From Myxococcales bacterium UBA5297 (lineage in GTDB: Bacteria; Myxococcota; Myxococcia; Myxococcales; UBA5297), in the NCBI GenBank assembly GCA_002408385.1, contig DHSB01000222.1, forward strand, positions 31,553 through 52,459: a stretch of DNA of 20,907 bases, in the 5' to 3' direction. The notes under the pieces are model-generated. The model was not told the origin of the DNA. It saw only the letters and a program-made list of their open reading frames with translations, and did not search any database. Below are positions 6,493 through 14,395 of the stretch, piece after piece. Position 1 is the stretch's first letter. Each line of letters begins with the position of its first letter. The translations under genes were made by a program, and so were the position numbers.

Positions 6493-7296
6493 CTACGGGG
6501 TGGCGGGCGGCGGGTCGACCGCAGGGCCGGCTGCCGGGTCCGTGCGGCTTCGTGCGTTGCGGGCGCTGCGTACGAGCTGGTAGGCGCCCCAGCCGACGAG
6601 CAGGACGCAGAAGTACTGCGCCGGGGTCAGCCCGAGGTAGCGCGCGTCCGAATAGCCGTCGGTCGCGCGGAGAAAGTCGGTGAAGAAGCGCTGGACGCCG
6701 TACAGCAACGCGAGCAAAGGCAGCAGCCGTCCCTGCCAGGCCGAGCGGCGGGCGAGCGCATAGAGCACCGCGGCTATCGCAAAGAGCGCGAGCGCGTCGT
6801 AAAGCCCCAGGTCGTGCCGGGCCCCGCCGGGGAAGCCGACGGCGAGGAAGAAGTCGCTGCGCACGCCCGGGTGGTCGTGCACGACGAAGCAGCCCAGCCG
6901 CGCGATGCCCCAGCCCGGCGCGATGCCCAGCGCCCAGGCGTCGCCGTAGTCGAGCAGGCGGAGGCGCTTCTTGCGGAAGTAGACGATCGCCGCAATCAGC
7001 CCGCCGAGCAGGCCTCCAAAGGACGACAAGCCTTCCCAGACCTTGAAGATCTTGGCCGGGTCGCGCAGCTCCTCGGGGTGGTAGAGAAACAGATGCACCG
7101 CGTGTCCCATGAGGATGCCCGCGAGCACGCCCCAGAACAGGAAGTCGATGATCGGAAGCGGATCGAGTCCCTGGCGGGCCGCCCTTCCCGCGGCGAGCCG
7201 CGCGCCGACGTAGATGCCGATGGCGGCGAGAACCCCGAAGGGATCGATGGTCAGCGGCCCGATGGCCAGGGAAGGCGGCGCGAAGTAGGGGATCAA
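6493..7296 (-). CDS. Divergent prolipoprotein diacylglyceryl transferase (Lgt) homologue
   Basis: 267 residues. The start MIPYF.PPSLAIGPLTIDPFG is the usual Lgt N-terminus and about seven membrane segments follow. Lgt moves diacylglyceryl from phosphatidylglycerol to the lipobox cysteine of prolipoproteins at the inner membrane. Landmarks are recognisable but altered. The HGGLIGG motif reads FGGLLGG (Phe93 in place of the His equivalent to E. coli His103). GRIGNFINGE reads ARLGCFVVHDHPG (Arg133 kept, Asn replaced by Cys136). The late arginine (Arg210, FFTDFLRATDG) equivalent to E. coli Arg239 is kept. The C-terminus ends in a Pro/Ala tail. The window encodes several lipoproteins, so a need for Lgt activity exists. 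It may be a true Lgt of a divergent subgroup or a paralogue with another job. Confidence 0.82.
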   Translation of the reverse strand: MIPYFAPPSLAIGPLTIDPFGVLAAIGIYVGARLAAGRAARQGLDPLPIIDFLFWGVLAGILMGHAVHLFLYHPEELRDPAKIFKVWEGLSSFGGLLGGLIAAIVYFRKKRLRLLDYGDAWALGIAPGWGIARLGCFVVHDHPGVRSDFFLAVGFPGGARHDLGLYDALALFAIAAVLYALARRSAWQGRLLPLLALLYGVQRFFTDFLRATDGYSDARYLGLTPAQYFCVLLVGWGAYQLVRSARNARSRTDPAAGPAVDPPPATP

Positions 7297-7626
7297 GAAA
7301 TTGGCTCGCTTCTGAGGCGCTCACAGCCGGCTCTGCTCTTCCTGAAACAGGGCCGCGGACAGGATTTCGTCCCTCTGTAGCGCCGGCCCGCGCCGGGTCG
7401 CAAGGCCGTTGTTCGGGCGGGCAGGCTCGCCAGCCCGGCCGGCTCTGCCGGGCGACACAGCCTCGAGCCGCGCTCGAGCTGCGCCGTCCCCAAGAGCCGC
7501 GGGCGCCCGGAGCCCCGGCCGCCTCGCGGTCCGGAGTCCATCGCCTCGTCACGCTCGGTTTGCTAGCATGCGCCGCCTGTCCGGCACCTTCGGGAGCCCG
7601 CGTCCGGTGGGGTAGCTCGGCGAGCA
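7297..7626. other. 330-bp divergent intergenic region
   Basis: This gap separates the Lgt homologue (minus) from the transporter (plus), so it must hold both promoters. I see no supported gene. The stretch around 7420-7460 is rich in short GGC/GCC repeats that could fold. A TAGCAT at 7564-7569 is a poor -10 candidate without a -35. No strong regulatory site is identified. Confidence 0.6.
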
Positions 7627-10515
7627 ATGAGAAGCGAGCGGCGCGAGAGGATCCTCGAGGTCCTGTTCCAAATCCGGCCGGGCGAGGGCCGGCTCACTTT
7701 CCTGCTGTTCCTGCATGGCTTGAGCGTGGTCGGCGCCTTCATCGTCGGCCGCTCGGTGCGCGACGCGCTCTTCCTCGCCAACACGACCCGCGACAAGCTG
7801 CCGCTGATGTACATCGCCTCGGCGCTCGCCGTGGCGCTGGTCGGCTTTGTCTATTCGCGCATCGCCGACCGGGTGCGCCGCGACCTGCTGACCGCGGGGA
7901 CCGCGCTGCTCTTTGCCCTCGGGTTCGTGGCGGTGCGCATTGCCCTGGGCTCGCCTGGCGACCGGGTCTACCTGGCCTTCTACGTCTTTGTCGAAGTGGT
8001 CGGCGCCCTGACGGTGATCCAGTTCTGGACCCTGACGAACGACATCTTCCACGCGCGCGACGCCAAGCGGCTCTTCGGCATCATCGGCGCGGGCGGGACG
8101 CTGGCGAACATCGTCTTCGGCGGCGCGGTCGGCGTGCTCGCGCGCCGGCTCGGCGCCGAGAACCTCACCTTGCTGTGCGCGCTGCTGCTCGCCGGGGTCG
8201 CCGTCCTCGCGACCCGGCTCGGACGCCGCGTGCCGATGCGCCTGGCCCGGGGACGCACCGCCGGCCGCGCGGCCCGCCCGGCCGCGGCGCGCGTCTTCGC
8301 CTCCTCGCACCTGAAGTTCGTCGCCGCGCTCGCCGCCTTCACCTTCGTCACCACGACGCTGGTCGACTTCCAGTTCAAGACCATCGCCGCGGCGGCCTAC
8401 GAGAAAGACGAGCTCGCCGCGTTCTTCGGCACCTTCTACGCGGCCACCGGCGCGCTCGCCCTCTTCGTCCAGTTCTTCGCGACCTCCCGCGTGCTCTCCG
8501 GCCTCGGCGTCATCGCCGCGCTGGCCATCCTGCCGACCTTCCTCGGGGTCGGCAGCCTGGGGATCCTGCTCGTACCGGGGCTCTGGAGCGCCACCTTCAC
8601 CAAGGGCAGCGAGTTCGTCTTCCGCTACACCATCAACGACGCGACGACCCAGCTCCTGTTCCTGCCGGTGCCGGCCAGCGCCCGCGGCGGGGCCAAGGCC
8701 TTCATCGACGGGGTGATCAAGCCCGCGGCCATCGCCGGCTCGGGCCTGTTGCTGCTCGCCTACAAGGCCTGCGTGGGCAACCGGGTCGGGCCGGTGGGCG
8801 TGGCGAGCGCGCTCTCGGCGCTCGGCTGGGGCCTGGTCGTCTTCAAGCTGCGCGGCCACTACGTGCGCTCGCTGCAGGACACCCTGCGCCGGCGCCGCCT
8901 CGACCTGGAGAGCGCGCGCCACCACATCTACGACGGGGCGACGAGCAAGGTCCTGTTGCGCGCGCTCGAGTCGCCCGAGCCGCAGGAGGTGCTCAACGCC
9001 CTCGAGATGCTGCCGCACGCGACGGTCGGGAAGGCCGACCACCACCTCGTCCGCTTGCTCGCCAACCCGTCGGCCGAGGTGCGCAAGTGCGCGCTCGAGC
9101 ACCTCGGGCGCATCGGCTCGCTGCAGCACGGCAACGCGGTCTTCCGGCTCTTCGACGACCCGGAGCCGACCGTGCGCGCCGCGGCGATAGAGGCCTTCTG
9201 CGCCATCGGCCACGACAAGGCGGTGCGCAGCGTGCGCGGGTTCCTGAAGGACCCCTCGCCGCACATCCGCGCGGCCGCCATCGCCAGCATGATCCGCTAT
9301 GGCGGCCTCGACGGCGTGCTGGCCGCGGCCGAGGCGCTCAAGGCCCTCATCGGGCACCCCGACGCGCCCATGCGCTGCCAGGCGGCGCGCGTGCTCGGCG
9401 AGATCGGAGTGAAGAACTTCTACCACCCGGTGCTCGAGCTGATGGCCGACCGCGATCCGGCCGTGCGCCGCGAGGCCATCCAGGCCGCCGGCCAGCTTCG
9501 GGCGCCCGAGCTCGCGACCGCGCTCGTCTACAGGCTCGCGCGCGAGGAGACGAGCACCGACGCGGTCGAGGCGCTCGCCGCCTACGGCCCCGGCATCGAA
9601 GCGACGCTCGAGCGCGTGCTCGACAACCGGCTCGAGGACCCGGGGATTCGCCGCAACGTGCCCCGCGTGCTCGGCCGGCTCGGCTCGCCCCAGGCGATAG
9701 AGACCCTGACCGCCCACCTCGACGATCCGGACGAGCTGGTGCGCCGCAACCTCTACCAGGCGCTGCGGCGCAGCCTGAGGACCTGCCGCGGCCTGGTGGT
9801 CGACCGCAAGGCGGTAGGCCGCGCCATCGACCGCGAGCTGCAGCGGGCCTACCACGCCATCGCCAGCGCCGAGGCGCTCGGCCTGCAGGGGCCACCCGAC
9901 CGTCTGACCCCGCGCACTGGCAAGGCGGCCGCCGAGGCCCTGCTCTCGAGCGCGCTGACCGAGAAGGTCGAGCAGTGCGAGGCCAGGCTCTTCGTGCTGC
10001 TGAGCATCCTGCACCCGGAGGCTGACCTCGAGCTGATCTACGCGGGCTTCAAGGACGCCTCGGCCCAGGACGCGCCGCGGCGCAGGGCGAACGCCATCGA
10101 GCTGCTCGACAACGTGCTCGACCGCCCGCTGCGCCGCCGCATCGTCCCGCTGCTCGAGGACCGGGACCGCGCCGGCAGGCTGCGGACCGCCTCCGAGCAC
10201 TTCGCCCTCCCCTCGCCTGAGCCGCGCGAGCGCCTGCGGAGCCTGCTGGCGGACGAGAGCGCCTGGGTGCGCACCTGCGCCCTGTTCCTGGCCGGCGAGC
10301 AGCGTGGCGAGGAGCTGCAGGGGCCGGTCATCGAGAACCTCGATCACGCCTCGCCGCTGGTGCGCGAGGCGTGCGTCGCCGCGCTCGAGAAGATGCTGCC
10401 GCTGCCCGCGCTCACCCGTGCGGTCGAGAGCCGCGTGGCTGACGACTCGCCCGTCGTGCGCGAGCGGGTACGCTGCATCCTGACCGCCTTCGACGCGGCG
10501 CTGCAGGCGAGCTGA
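7627..10515 (+). CDS. NTT (ATP/ADP translocase)-like transporter fused to HEAT repeats
   Basis: 962 residues. Residues about 20-408 are a polytopic membrane domain with motifs of the Npt1/Npt2-type nucleotide transporter family: GRSVRDALFLA at 41-51, LPLMYIASAL, DAKRLFGIIGAGGTLANI at 145-162, DFQFK at 247-251, and NDATTQLLFLPVP..ARGGAKAFIDGVIKP at 337-366. From about 430 the protein is soluble and helical with HEAT repeats of the form DPEPTVRAAAIEAFCAIG, DPSPHIRAAAIASM, DRDPAVRREAIQAAGQL and DPDELVRRNLYQAL up to about 730. A helical spacer follows, then a final HEAT unit near 880-950. Family members in parasites exchange ATP/ADP; substrate is unknown for free-living members with HEAT tails. 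A separate cNMP-binding gene starts 38 bp downstream. Confidence 0.85.
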   Translation: MRSERRERILEVLFQIRPGEGRLTFLLFLHGLSVVGAFIVGRSVRDALFLANTTRDKLPLMYIASALAVALVGFVYSRIADRVRRDLLTAGTALLFALGFVAVRIALGSPGDRVYLAFYVFVEVVGALTVIQFWTLTNDIFHARDAKRLFGIIGAGGTLANIVFGGAVGVLARRLGAENLTLLCALLLAGVAVLATRLGRRVPMRLARGRTAGRAARPAAARVFASSHLKFVAALAAFTFVTTTLVDFQFKTIAAAAYEKDELAAFFGTFYAATGALALFVQFFATSRVLSGLGVIAALAILPTFLGVGSLGILLVPGLWSATFTKGSEFVFRYTINDATTQLLFLPVPASARGGAKAFIDGVIKPAAIAGSGLLLLAYKACVGNRVGPVGVASALSALGWGLVVFKLRGHYVRSLQDTLRRRRLDLESARHHIYDGATSKVLLRALESPEPQEVLNALEMLPHATVGKADHHLVRLLANPSAEVRKCALEHLGRIGSLQHGNAVFRLFDDPEPTVRAAAIEAFCAIGHDKAVRSVRGFLKDPSPHIRAAAIASMIRYGGLDGVLAAAEALKALIGHPDAPMRCQAARVLGEIGVKNFYHPVLELMADRDPAVRREAIQAAGQLRAPELATALVYRLAREETSTDAVEALAAYGPGIEATLERVLDNRLEDPGIRRNVPRVLGRLGSPQAIETLTAHLDDPDELVRRNLYQALRRSLRTCRGLVVDRKAVGRAIDRELQRAYHAIASAEALGLQGPPDRLTPRTGKAAAEALLSSALTEKVEQCEARLFVLLSILHPEADLELIYAGFKDASAQDAPRRRANAIELLDNVLDRPLRRRIVPLLEDRDRAGRLRTASEHFALPSPEPRERLRSLLADESAWVRTCALFLAGEQRGEELQGPVIENLDHASPLVREACVAALEKMLPLPALTRAVESRVADDSPVVRERVRCILTAFDAALQAS

Positions 10516-10553
10516 AAGACGATGCCCAACCCTCCGAGCACCATGGCGGCGCG

Positions 10554-10967
10554 ATGATCTCCACGGTCGAAAAGGTCCTCTTCCTCAAGTCGGTCGACCT
10601 CTTCTCTCAGATCCCGGGCGAGGACCTCGCCCAGATCGCCCTAATCACCGTCGAGGAGGGCTGGGAGGCGGGCGACGAGATCTTCGCCGAAGGCGAGGTG
10701 GGCGACGCGCTCTACATCGTGCTCGACGGCAAGGTCCGGGTGCACCGCAAGGATAAGGTGATAGCGGAGTTGGGCGAGCGCGAGTGCTTCGGCGAGATGG
10801 CCATCCTCGACGCGGCCCCGCGCTCGGCCACGGTCACCGCGCTCGTCGACGTCGCGCTGCTCAAGATCGCCCGCGACGACTTCCAGGAGATCATGTCGGA
10901 CAAGCACGCCATCGCCGTCGGCATCATCAAGATCCTCACCCGACGCCTCCGGGACGCGGCCCGCTAG
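10554..10967 (+). CDS. Stand-alone cyclic-nucleotide-binding domain protein
   Basis: 137 residues from the ATG at 10554; the ribosome site is weak. It is a single Crp-type beta-roll: VEKVLFLKSVDLFSQIPGED, the strand GDEIFAEGEVGDALYIVLDGKVRVHRK, and the phosphate-binding cassette FGEMAILDAAPRSATVTA with Glu81 and Arg90, the residues that contact ribose and phosphate in cAMP- or cGMP-binding domains. A C-terminal helix (AIAVGIIKILTRRLRDAAR) takes the place of the helix that leads to the DNA-binding domain in Crp, but there is no HTH, so it is not a transcription factor. It follows the transporter/HEAT gene by 38 bp. In related transporters I recall this domain being fused to the C-terminus, so it probably acts as a regulatory subunit here. 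That link is inference. Confidence 0.9.
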   Translation: MISTVEKVLFLKSVDLFSQIPGEDLAQIALITVEEGWEAGDEIFAEGEVGDALYIVLDGKVRVHRKDKVIAELGERECFGEMAILDAAPRSATVTALVDVALLKIARDDFQEIMSDKHAIAVGIIKILTRRLRDAAR

Positions 10968-11016
10968 GACAATCGCCGCCGGCGCGCGTCGTCGGACTCG
11001 CTCCCTGTGAAGCACT

Positions 11017-11025
11017 TGCTATAGT
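11017..11025 (+). promoter_or_regulatory. Extended -10 promoter element upstream of kinase gene
   Basis: TGCTATAGT is an extended -10 (TGn + TATAGT, 5 of 6 consensus) located 20 nt before the kinase ATG at 11045. No good -35 is visible, which is common with extended -10 elements. It implies a short leader and allows kinase expression independent of the transporter genes. Confidence 0.5.
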
Positions 11026-11044
11026 TCGCCCTTCATCATAGTGG

Positions 11045-13018
11045 ATGGGGCGCGTGAACTGCCTGAGCTGCGGACAACCCCTCGACGATGCCAGCCGCTT
11101 CTGCAAGCACTGCGGCGCGGCAACACCATCGCCTGACGACTCGCTCGTCGGCTCGGGGTTTGTCGCCATCAAGCTGGGCGACCTCTTCGAGAACAAGTGG
11201 CGCCTGGAGGGCAAGCTCGGCCAGGGCGGCATGGGCTCGGTCTTCCTCGCCCTCGACCTGTCGCTCGACCGCAAGGTCGCCATCAAGGTCCTCGCCGGCG
11301 AGCTGTGCAACGACGAGGAGTTCGTCACCCGCTTCGAGCGCGAGGCGAAGCTCACCGCCGCCCTCGACCACCCGAACATCGTGCCCGTGTACGCGGTGGG
11401 CCAGCATGGCGGGCGGCCCTTCATCGTCATGAAGCTGCTCGAGGGGGCCACGCTGCTGCGCCACGTGCGTGCCAGCCCGGGCGGCCTGCCGGTGAAGGAC
11501 GCGCTGTCGATCATGCGCCAGCTCTGCGACGGGCTGGGGTTCATCCACTCTAAGGGCTTGGTCCACCGCGACCTGAAGGCGGGCAACATCCACATCGCGC
11601 CCTCCGGGCACACCACCATCCTCGACTTCGGCATCCTGCGCGACACCCGCCAGGCCGAGGGGCTGACGCGGGCCGGGGTGATGATGGGCACCCCGCACTA
11701 CATGTCGCCCGAGCAGGCGCTCGGCCGGCAAATCGATCACCGGGCCGATCTCTACGCGACCGGCTGTCTCGTCTACGAGTGCCTCGTCGGCCAGCTCCCC
11801 TTCCTCGCCGACAACGACTTCAAGGTCATCGAGAAGCACGTGCGGGCCGAGCCGCCCGACCCGTGCGAGAAGAGGACCGATCTGCCAGCGGCGCTCGGCG
11901 GCTTCATCCGCAAGGCGCTCGCCAAGAAGGCCGACGATCGCTTCCAGTCCGCGGCCGACCTCTACGCGGCGCTCGAGGCCGCGCTGCTGCCCGCCCCGCC
12001 GGCCCCCGAGCTGACCGAACAGACCCAGCCGCTGCCCGATCTGATCTCGATCGAGCCGTCCCCACCACGCTCGTCGCCGCTTTCGACCGGATCGACCCCA
12101 CGTTCGACCCCGCGCCCGACGCCAAGGCGCACGCGCGGCGAGCTCCCGGCCGCCGATGCAGCGCCGGAGCCTGCGACCAAGCCGAGGATGGCGGTGGGGG
12201 CCTCCGCCGGCCACTCGCCGACGCGCTCCAGGCGAACGCCCACCGGAGCGTCACGCCGCACGACCCGAATGCCGGAGCGCTTGCGCCCGACCCCCGTGAA
12301 GCAAGCAGCGCAGCCCGAGCCGGAACCCGAGCCCGAGGATCAGGGCCCGGCGACGCCCCCGAGACCCGCCCCCGCGCCGGTGGTCGAGCCTCAGAAGCCC
12401 AAGACCGCTCCGGCGGCGACGGCGCAGGCGCCAAAGTCGAGCGGCGGCCTGGGCACGCTGCTCGCGATTCTGCTCGTCCTGGGCGGAGCCGGCTGGGTGA
12501 CCTATCAGTACGTGCTCAAGGAGACGCTGTCGGGCCAGGCGCCAGTCTCCACCGAGCTGACGCCGCTTGCGCCGCTCGAGGACGAGCCCCCGCTGGCCGC
12601 GGCCGATCCCATTGCGCAGCCGCCGGTGCCCGTCGAGCAACCGGGCGCGCAGGAGGAGCCTGCCGAGCCCGAGCCGGCCAGCGATACCGAGGAGCCGGTC
12701 GACATGCCGGCCAAGCGGCCGGAGCCGCGGCCCAAGGCCCAGGCTGCCGCACAGAAGACGCCGGAGAAGACCAAGGCGCCCGCGGGGACCGGCGACATCG
12801 GCACGCTGCGGGTGCTCACCGCGCATCAGAGCGAGTCGCTCTGGGCGACCCTCTACGTGGACGGCGCGCGCAAGGGCGAGACGCCGGTGTCTCTCGATTT
12901 GAAGAGAGGCACGCATGCGGTGGCGGTCGAGCGGGATGGCTTCAAGCGCATCGAGCAGCGGGTCGAGGTCACCCCGGGCGAGGTGACGACGGTCAAGCTC
13001 GAGCTCGAGAAGCAGTAG
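11045..13018 (+). CDS. Eukaryotic-like Ser/Thr protein kinase with zinc ribbon, TM segment and PEGA domain
   Basis: 657 residues; ATG at 11045 (GTG at 11054 is an alternative, both before the first cysteine). Order: a zinc ribbon at 6-23 (C..C, C..C; Cys6, 9, 20, 23), then a complete kinase domain at about 52-312 with GQGGMG (59-64), Lys81 of VAIK, Glu100, the catalytic HRDLKAGN loop (174-181), DFG (194-196) and SPEQ. A long Pro/Ala/Glu-rich linker follows (about 315-465), one TM helix (about 468-490), a second Pro/Glu-rich stretch, and a PEGA domain (about 583-657, YVDGARKGETPVSLDLKRGTH). All catalytic residues are present, so it should be active. PEGA domains are expected outside the membrane, fitting an inside-kinase, outside-sensor layout. 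Substrate unknown. Confidence 0.95.
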   Translation: MGRVNCLSCGQPLDDASRFCKHCGAATPSPDDSLVGSGFVAIKLGDLFENKWRLEGKLGQGGMGSVFLALDLSLDRKVAIKVLAGELCNDEEFVTRFEREAKLTAALDHPNIVPVYAVGQHGGRPFIVMKLLEGATLLRHVRASPGGLPVKDALSIMRQLCDGLGFIHSKGLVHRDLKAGNIHIAPSGHTTILDFGILRDTRQAEGLTRAGVMMGTPHYMSPEQALGRQIDHRADLYATGCLVYECLVGQLPFLADNDFKVIEKHVRAEPPDPCEKRTDLPAALGGFIRKALAKKADDRFQSAADLYAALEAALLPAPPAPELTEQTQPLPDLISIEPSPPRSSPLSTGSTPRSTPRPTPRRTRGELPAADAAPEPATKPRMAVGASAGHSPTRSRRTPTGASRRTTRMPERLRPTPVKQAAQPEPEPEPEDQGPATPPRPAPAPVVEPQKPKTAPAATAQAPKSSGGLGTLLAILLVLGGAGWVTYQYVLKETLSGQAPVSTELTPLAPLEDEPPLAAADPIAQPPVPVEQPGAQEEPAEPEPASDTEEPVDMPAKRPEPRPKAQAAAQKTPEKTKAPAGTGDIGTLRVLTAHQSESLWATLYVDGARKGETPVSLDLKRGTHAVAVERDGFKRIEQRVEVTPGEVTTVKLELEKQ

Positions 13019-13031
13019 CGGCGCCCGCCTC

Positions 13032-13058
13032 GGCTCGCCGGCGACACCGGCTCGAGCC
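13032..13058. terminator. Bidirectional hairpin between kinase and NRDE genes
   Basis: GGCTCG (13032-13037) and CCGG (13038-13041) pair with CCGG (13047-13050) and CGAGCC (13053-13058), giving a 10-bp stem with a 5-nt loop and a 2-nt bulge. It fills most of the 40-bp space between two converging stops. No T-tract, so termination is inferred from position and structure. Confidence 0.5.
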
Positions 13059-13799
13059 CTACCCGGGCGGCGCGAAGAGCCGGGTGAGAGGCGGGCTCAA
13101 GTTTTCGAGCTGCCCGCGGCACGCCGCGCCCTCGCGCCAGCCTGCGAGGGGCTGCGGGCCCGAGACGTAGACGAACGATGAGCGCGTCCCGTAGCCGAGC
13201 GCCTCGGCGTGGACGCACAGTCCCGCCACCGAGTCGCCCTCGACGTGCAGGGCGAGCAGCGCGCCCAGCTCGTCGAGCGTGGGGGTGCGGCCGTCGATCC
13301 TCTCCTCGAAGGCGGCGAGCGCGCGGATGGCCCTGCCGTGGTCGTCGCCGCCAAGCGAGCGCTCGGTGATGACGTGCAGGCCCGGGTTGATCTCGTACTG
13401 GAACAGGGACTGCCCGTCGGCCCAGGTCACGAAGGCGTCGCGCCCGTCGGCATAGAGCAGGTGGAAGGGGTTGTAGAGGGCGGGCTCGAGGCGGGTGAGC
13501 CGCGCGTGGAGCGAACGCGCGCTCGGGGCCTGGAGAGACTCGACGACGAGCTGGCCGCGAGAGCGCCGCGACGGATCCGGCGGCCCGCCCACGCGGTTGG
13601 TGATCCCGACGAAGAGTCGGTGCTCGTTGAGCCCAAGCCAGCTTCCTCCGGCGACCTCGTCCCGTGGCATCAGGATGCGCGGCGGCCCTTCGACAAGCCG
13701 CGGACCCGAGGCCGGCCGCGCGAGCAGCTCGTCGCGGTTGGCGGCGACGACCAGCGCGGCGTCCGGGAAGAAGCGGTGGGCGAGGATCAGCGTGCACAT
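13059..13799 (-). CDS. NRDE-family protein (TANGO2-like, predicted Ntn hydrolase fold)
   Basis: 246 residues from the ATG at 13799. This start is favoured because GAGGTGG lies 8 nt upstream and because it makes the second residue Cys (MCTLILAH), as in NRDE proteins; a GTG four codons upstream would overlap the ribosome site. Landmarks are AANRDE at about 22-27, the name-giving motif, GGSWLGLN, GITNR, and RSRGQLVVE. NRDE proteins are related to N-terminal nucleophile hydrolases, with Cys2 as the candidate nucleophile after Met removal; human TANGO2 is linked to lipid or heme handling, but bacterial roles are not settled. No signal peptide, so cytoplasmic. It converges on the kinase gene and shows no operon partner. 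Confidence 0.92.
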   Translation of the reverse strand: MCTLILAHRFFPDAALVVAANRDELLARPASGPRLVEGPPRILMPRDEVAGGSWLGLNEHRLFVGITNRVGGPPDPSRRSRGQLVVESLQAPSARSLHARLTRLEPALYNPFHLLYADGRDAFVTWADGQSLFQYEINPGLHVITERSLGGDDHGRAIRALAAFEERIDGRTPTLDELGALLALHVEGDSVAGLCVHAEALGYGTRSSFVYVSGPQPLAGWREGAACRGQLENLSPPLTRLFAPPG

Positions 13800-14395
13800 G
13801 GCCTTGTCCACCTCAACAGGTGTCGCGAGATCTCCGTCCCCCGCTCTTCGCCATCGCAGCCTCCCCGGGGAACGAGGGAGGCGGGGTCGAGAGGCCCTCG
13901 ACTTCGGCTTGCCCCGAGCCTGTCGAGGGGCTCGGGCTGACCGGCGCTGCGCGCGCCCGATCTACCGCCCGTTCTCTCCGCCCGCAAGCGACCGGGCGAT
14001 GGGCCGCGGGCAACCAGGATGGCCGACCGGCCGGTCGCGAACCGCTGGCAGGAGCGTGAGGCGGTGCTCGGCGGCCAGCCTGCGTTGCGAGCCTGCAGGG
14101 GCTCGCCGCACGCTTGGTGACCCGTCGAGCCGGTCGTTTCAGATTCTCTCGCAATTACACCGCTTGGCTTTGCTTGTCCGAGGCTTCGGCGAGCGCCCGC
14201 CCTGCCGCCTCTGCGCCCCGGATCCGCTCGAGTCCCACGCCGTTCGCAGCCTGAGGCGCCCGTTGCTCGACCGCAACGCTCCTTCTAGATCAACCTTGAG
14301 GAGCGCCCGTCGCCCGCCTCGAAGCGGAACGAAGGCCGGCCGCCTCGCGGGCAAGCGACAGGGCCAGTGAGTGGATTGCCGAGGGGGAATTCGAC
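13800..14395. other. 596-bp divergent intergenic region with REP-like repeats
   Basis: No supported gene. It holds a REP-like palindrome (13894-13936), a segment at 13956-13990 partly matching 18320-18354, the palindromic ACCGGCCGGT near 14026, and a copy of ACGAAGGCCGGCC (14329-14341) shared with the convergent-gap repeats. A patch at about 14140-14180 is less GC-rich than its surroundings and could hold the promoter of the lipoprotein at 14396, but I see no clear -10/-35 pair. Confidence 0.6.
13894..13936. repeat. REP-like palindromic element
   Basis: CCCTCGAC (13894-13901) is inverted at GTCGAGGG (13922-13929), and CCCGAGCC (13913-13920) is inverted at GGCTCGGG (13929-13936), giving alternative hairpins. 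The core 13913-13928 matches 5568-5583 at 15 of 16 bases. It resembles the CTCGACAGGCTCGGG-type repeats dispersed in many proteobacterial genomes. Confidence 0.55.

Noticed and set aside
7549..10347. A 932-residue minus-strand open frame
   Set aside because: Antisense to the NTT/HEAT gene, Arg/Ala/Gly/Glu-rich repetitive composition mirrors the HEAT codons, and no domain is recognisable.
10554..10967. Crp/Fnr transcription factor
   Set aside because: The protein ends right after the C-terminal helix of the cNMP fold; there is no helix-turn-helix domain.
11779..13170. A 463-residue plus-strand open frame inside the kinase gene
   Set aside because: It runs out of frame through the Pro-rich linker of the kinase and has only biased composition.
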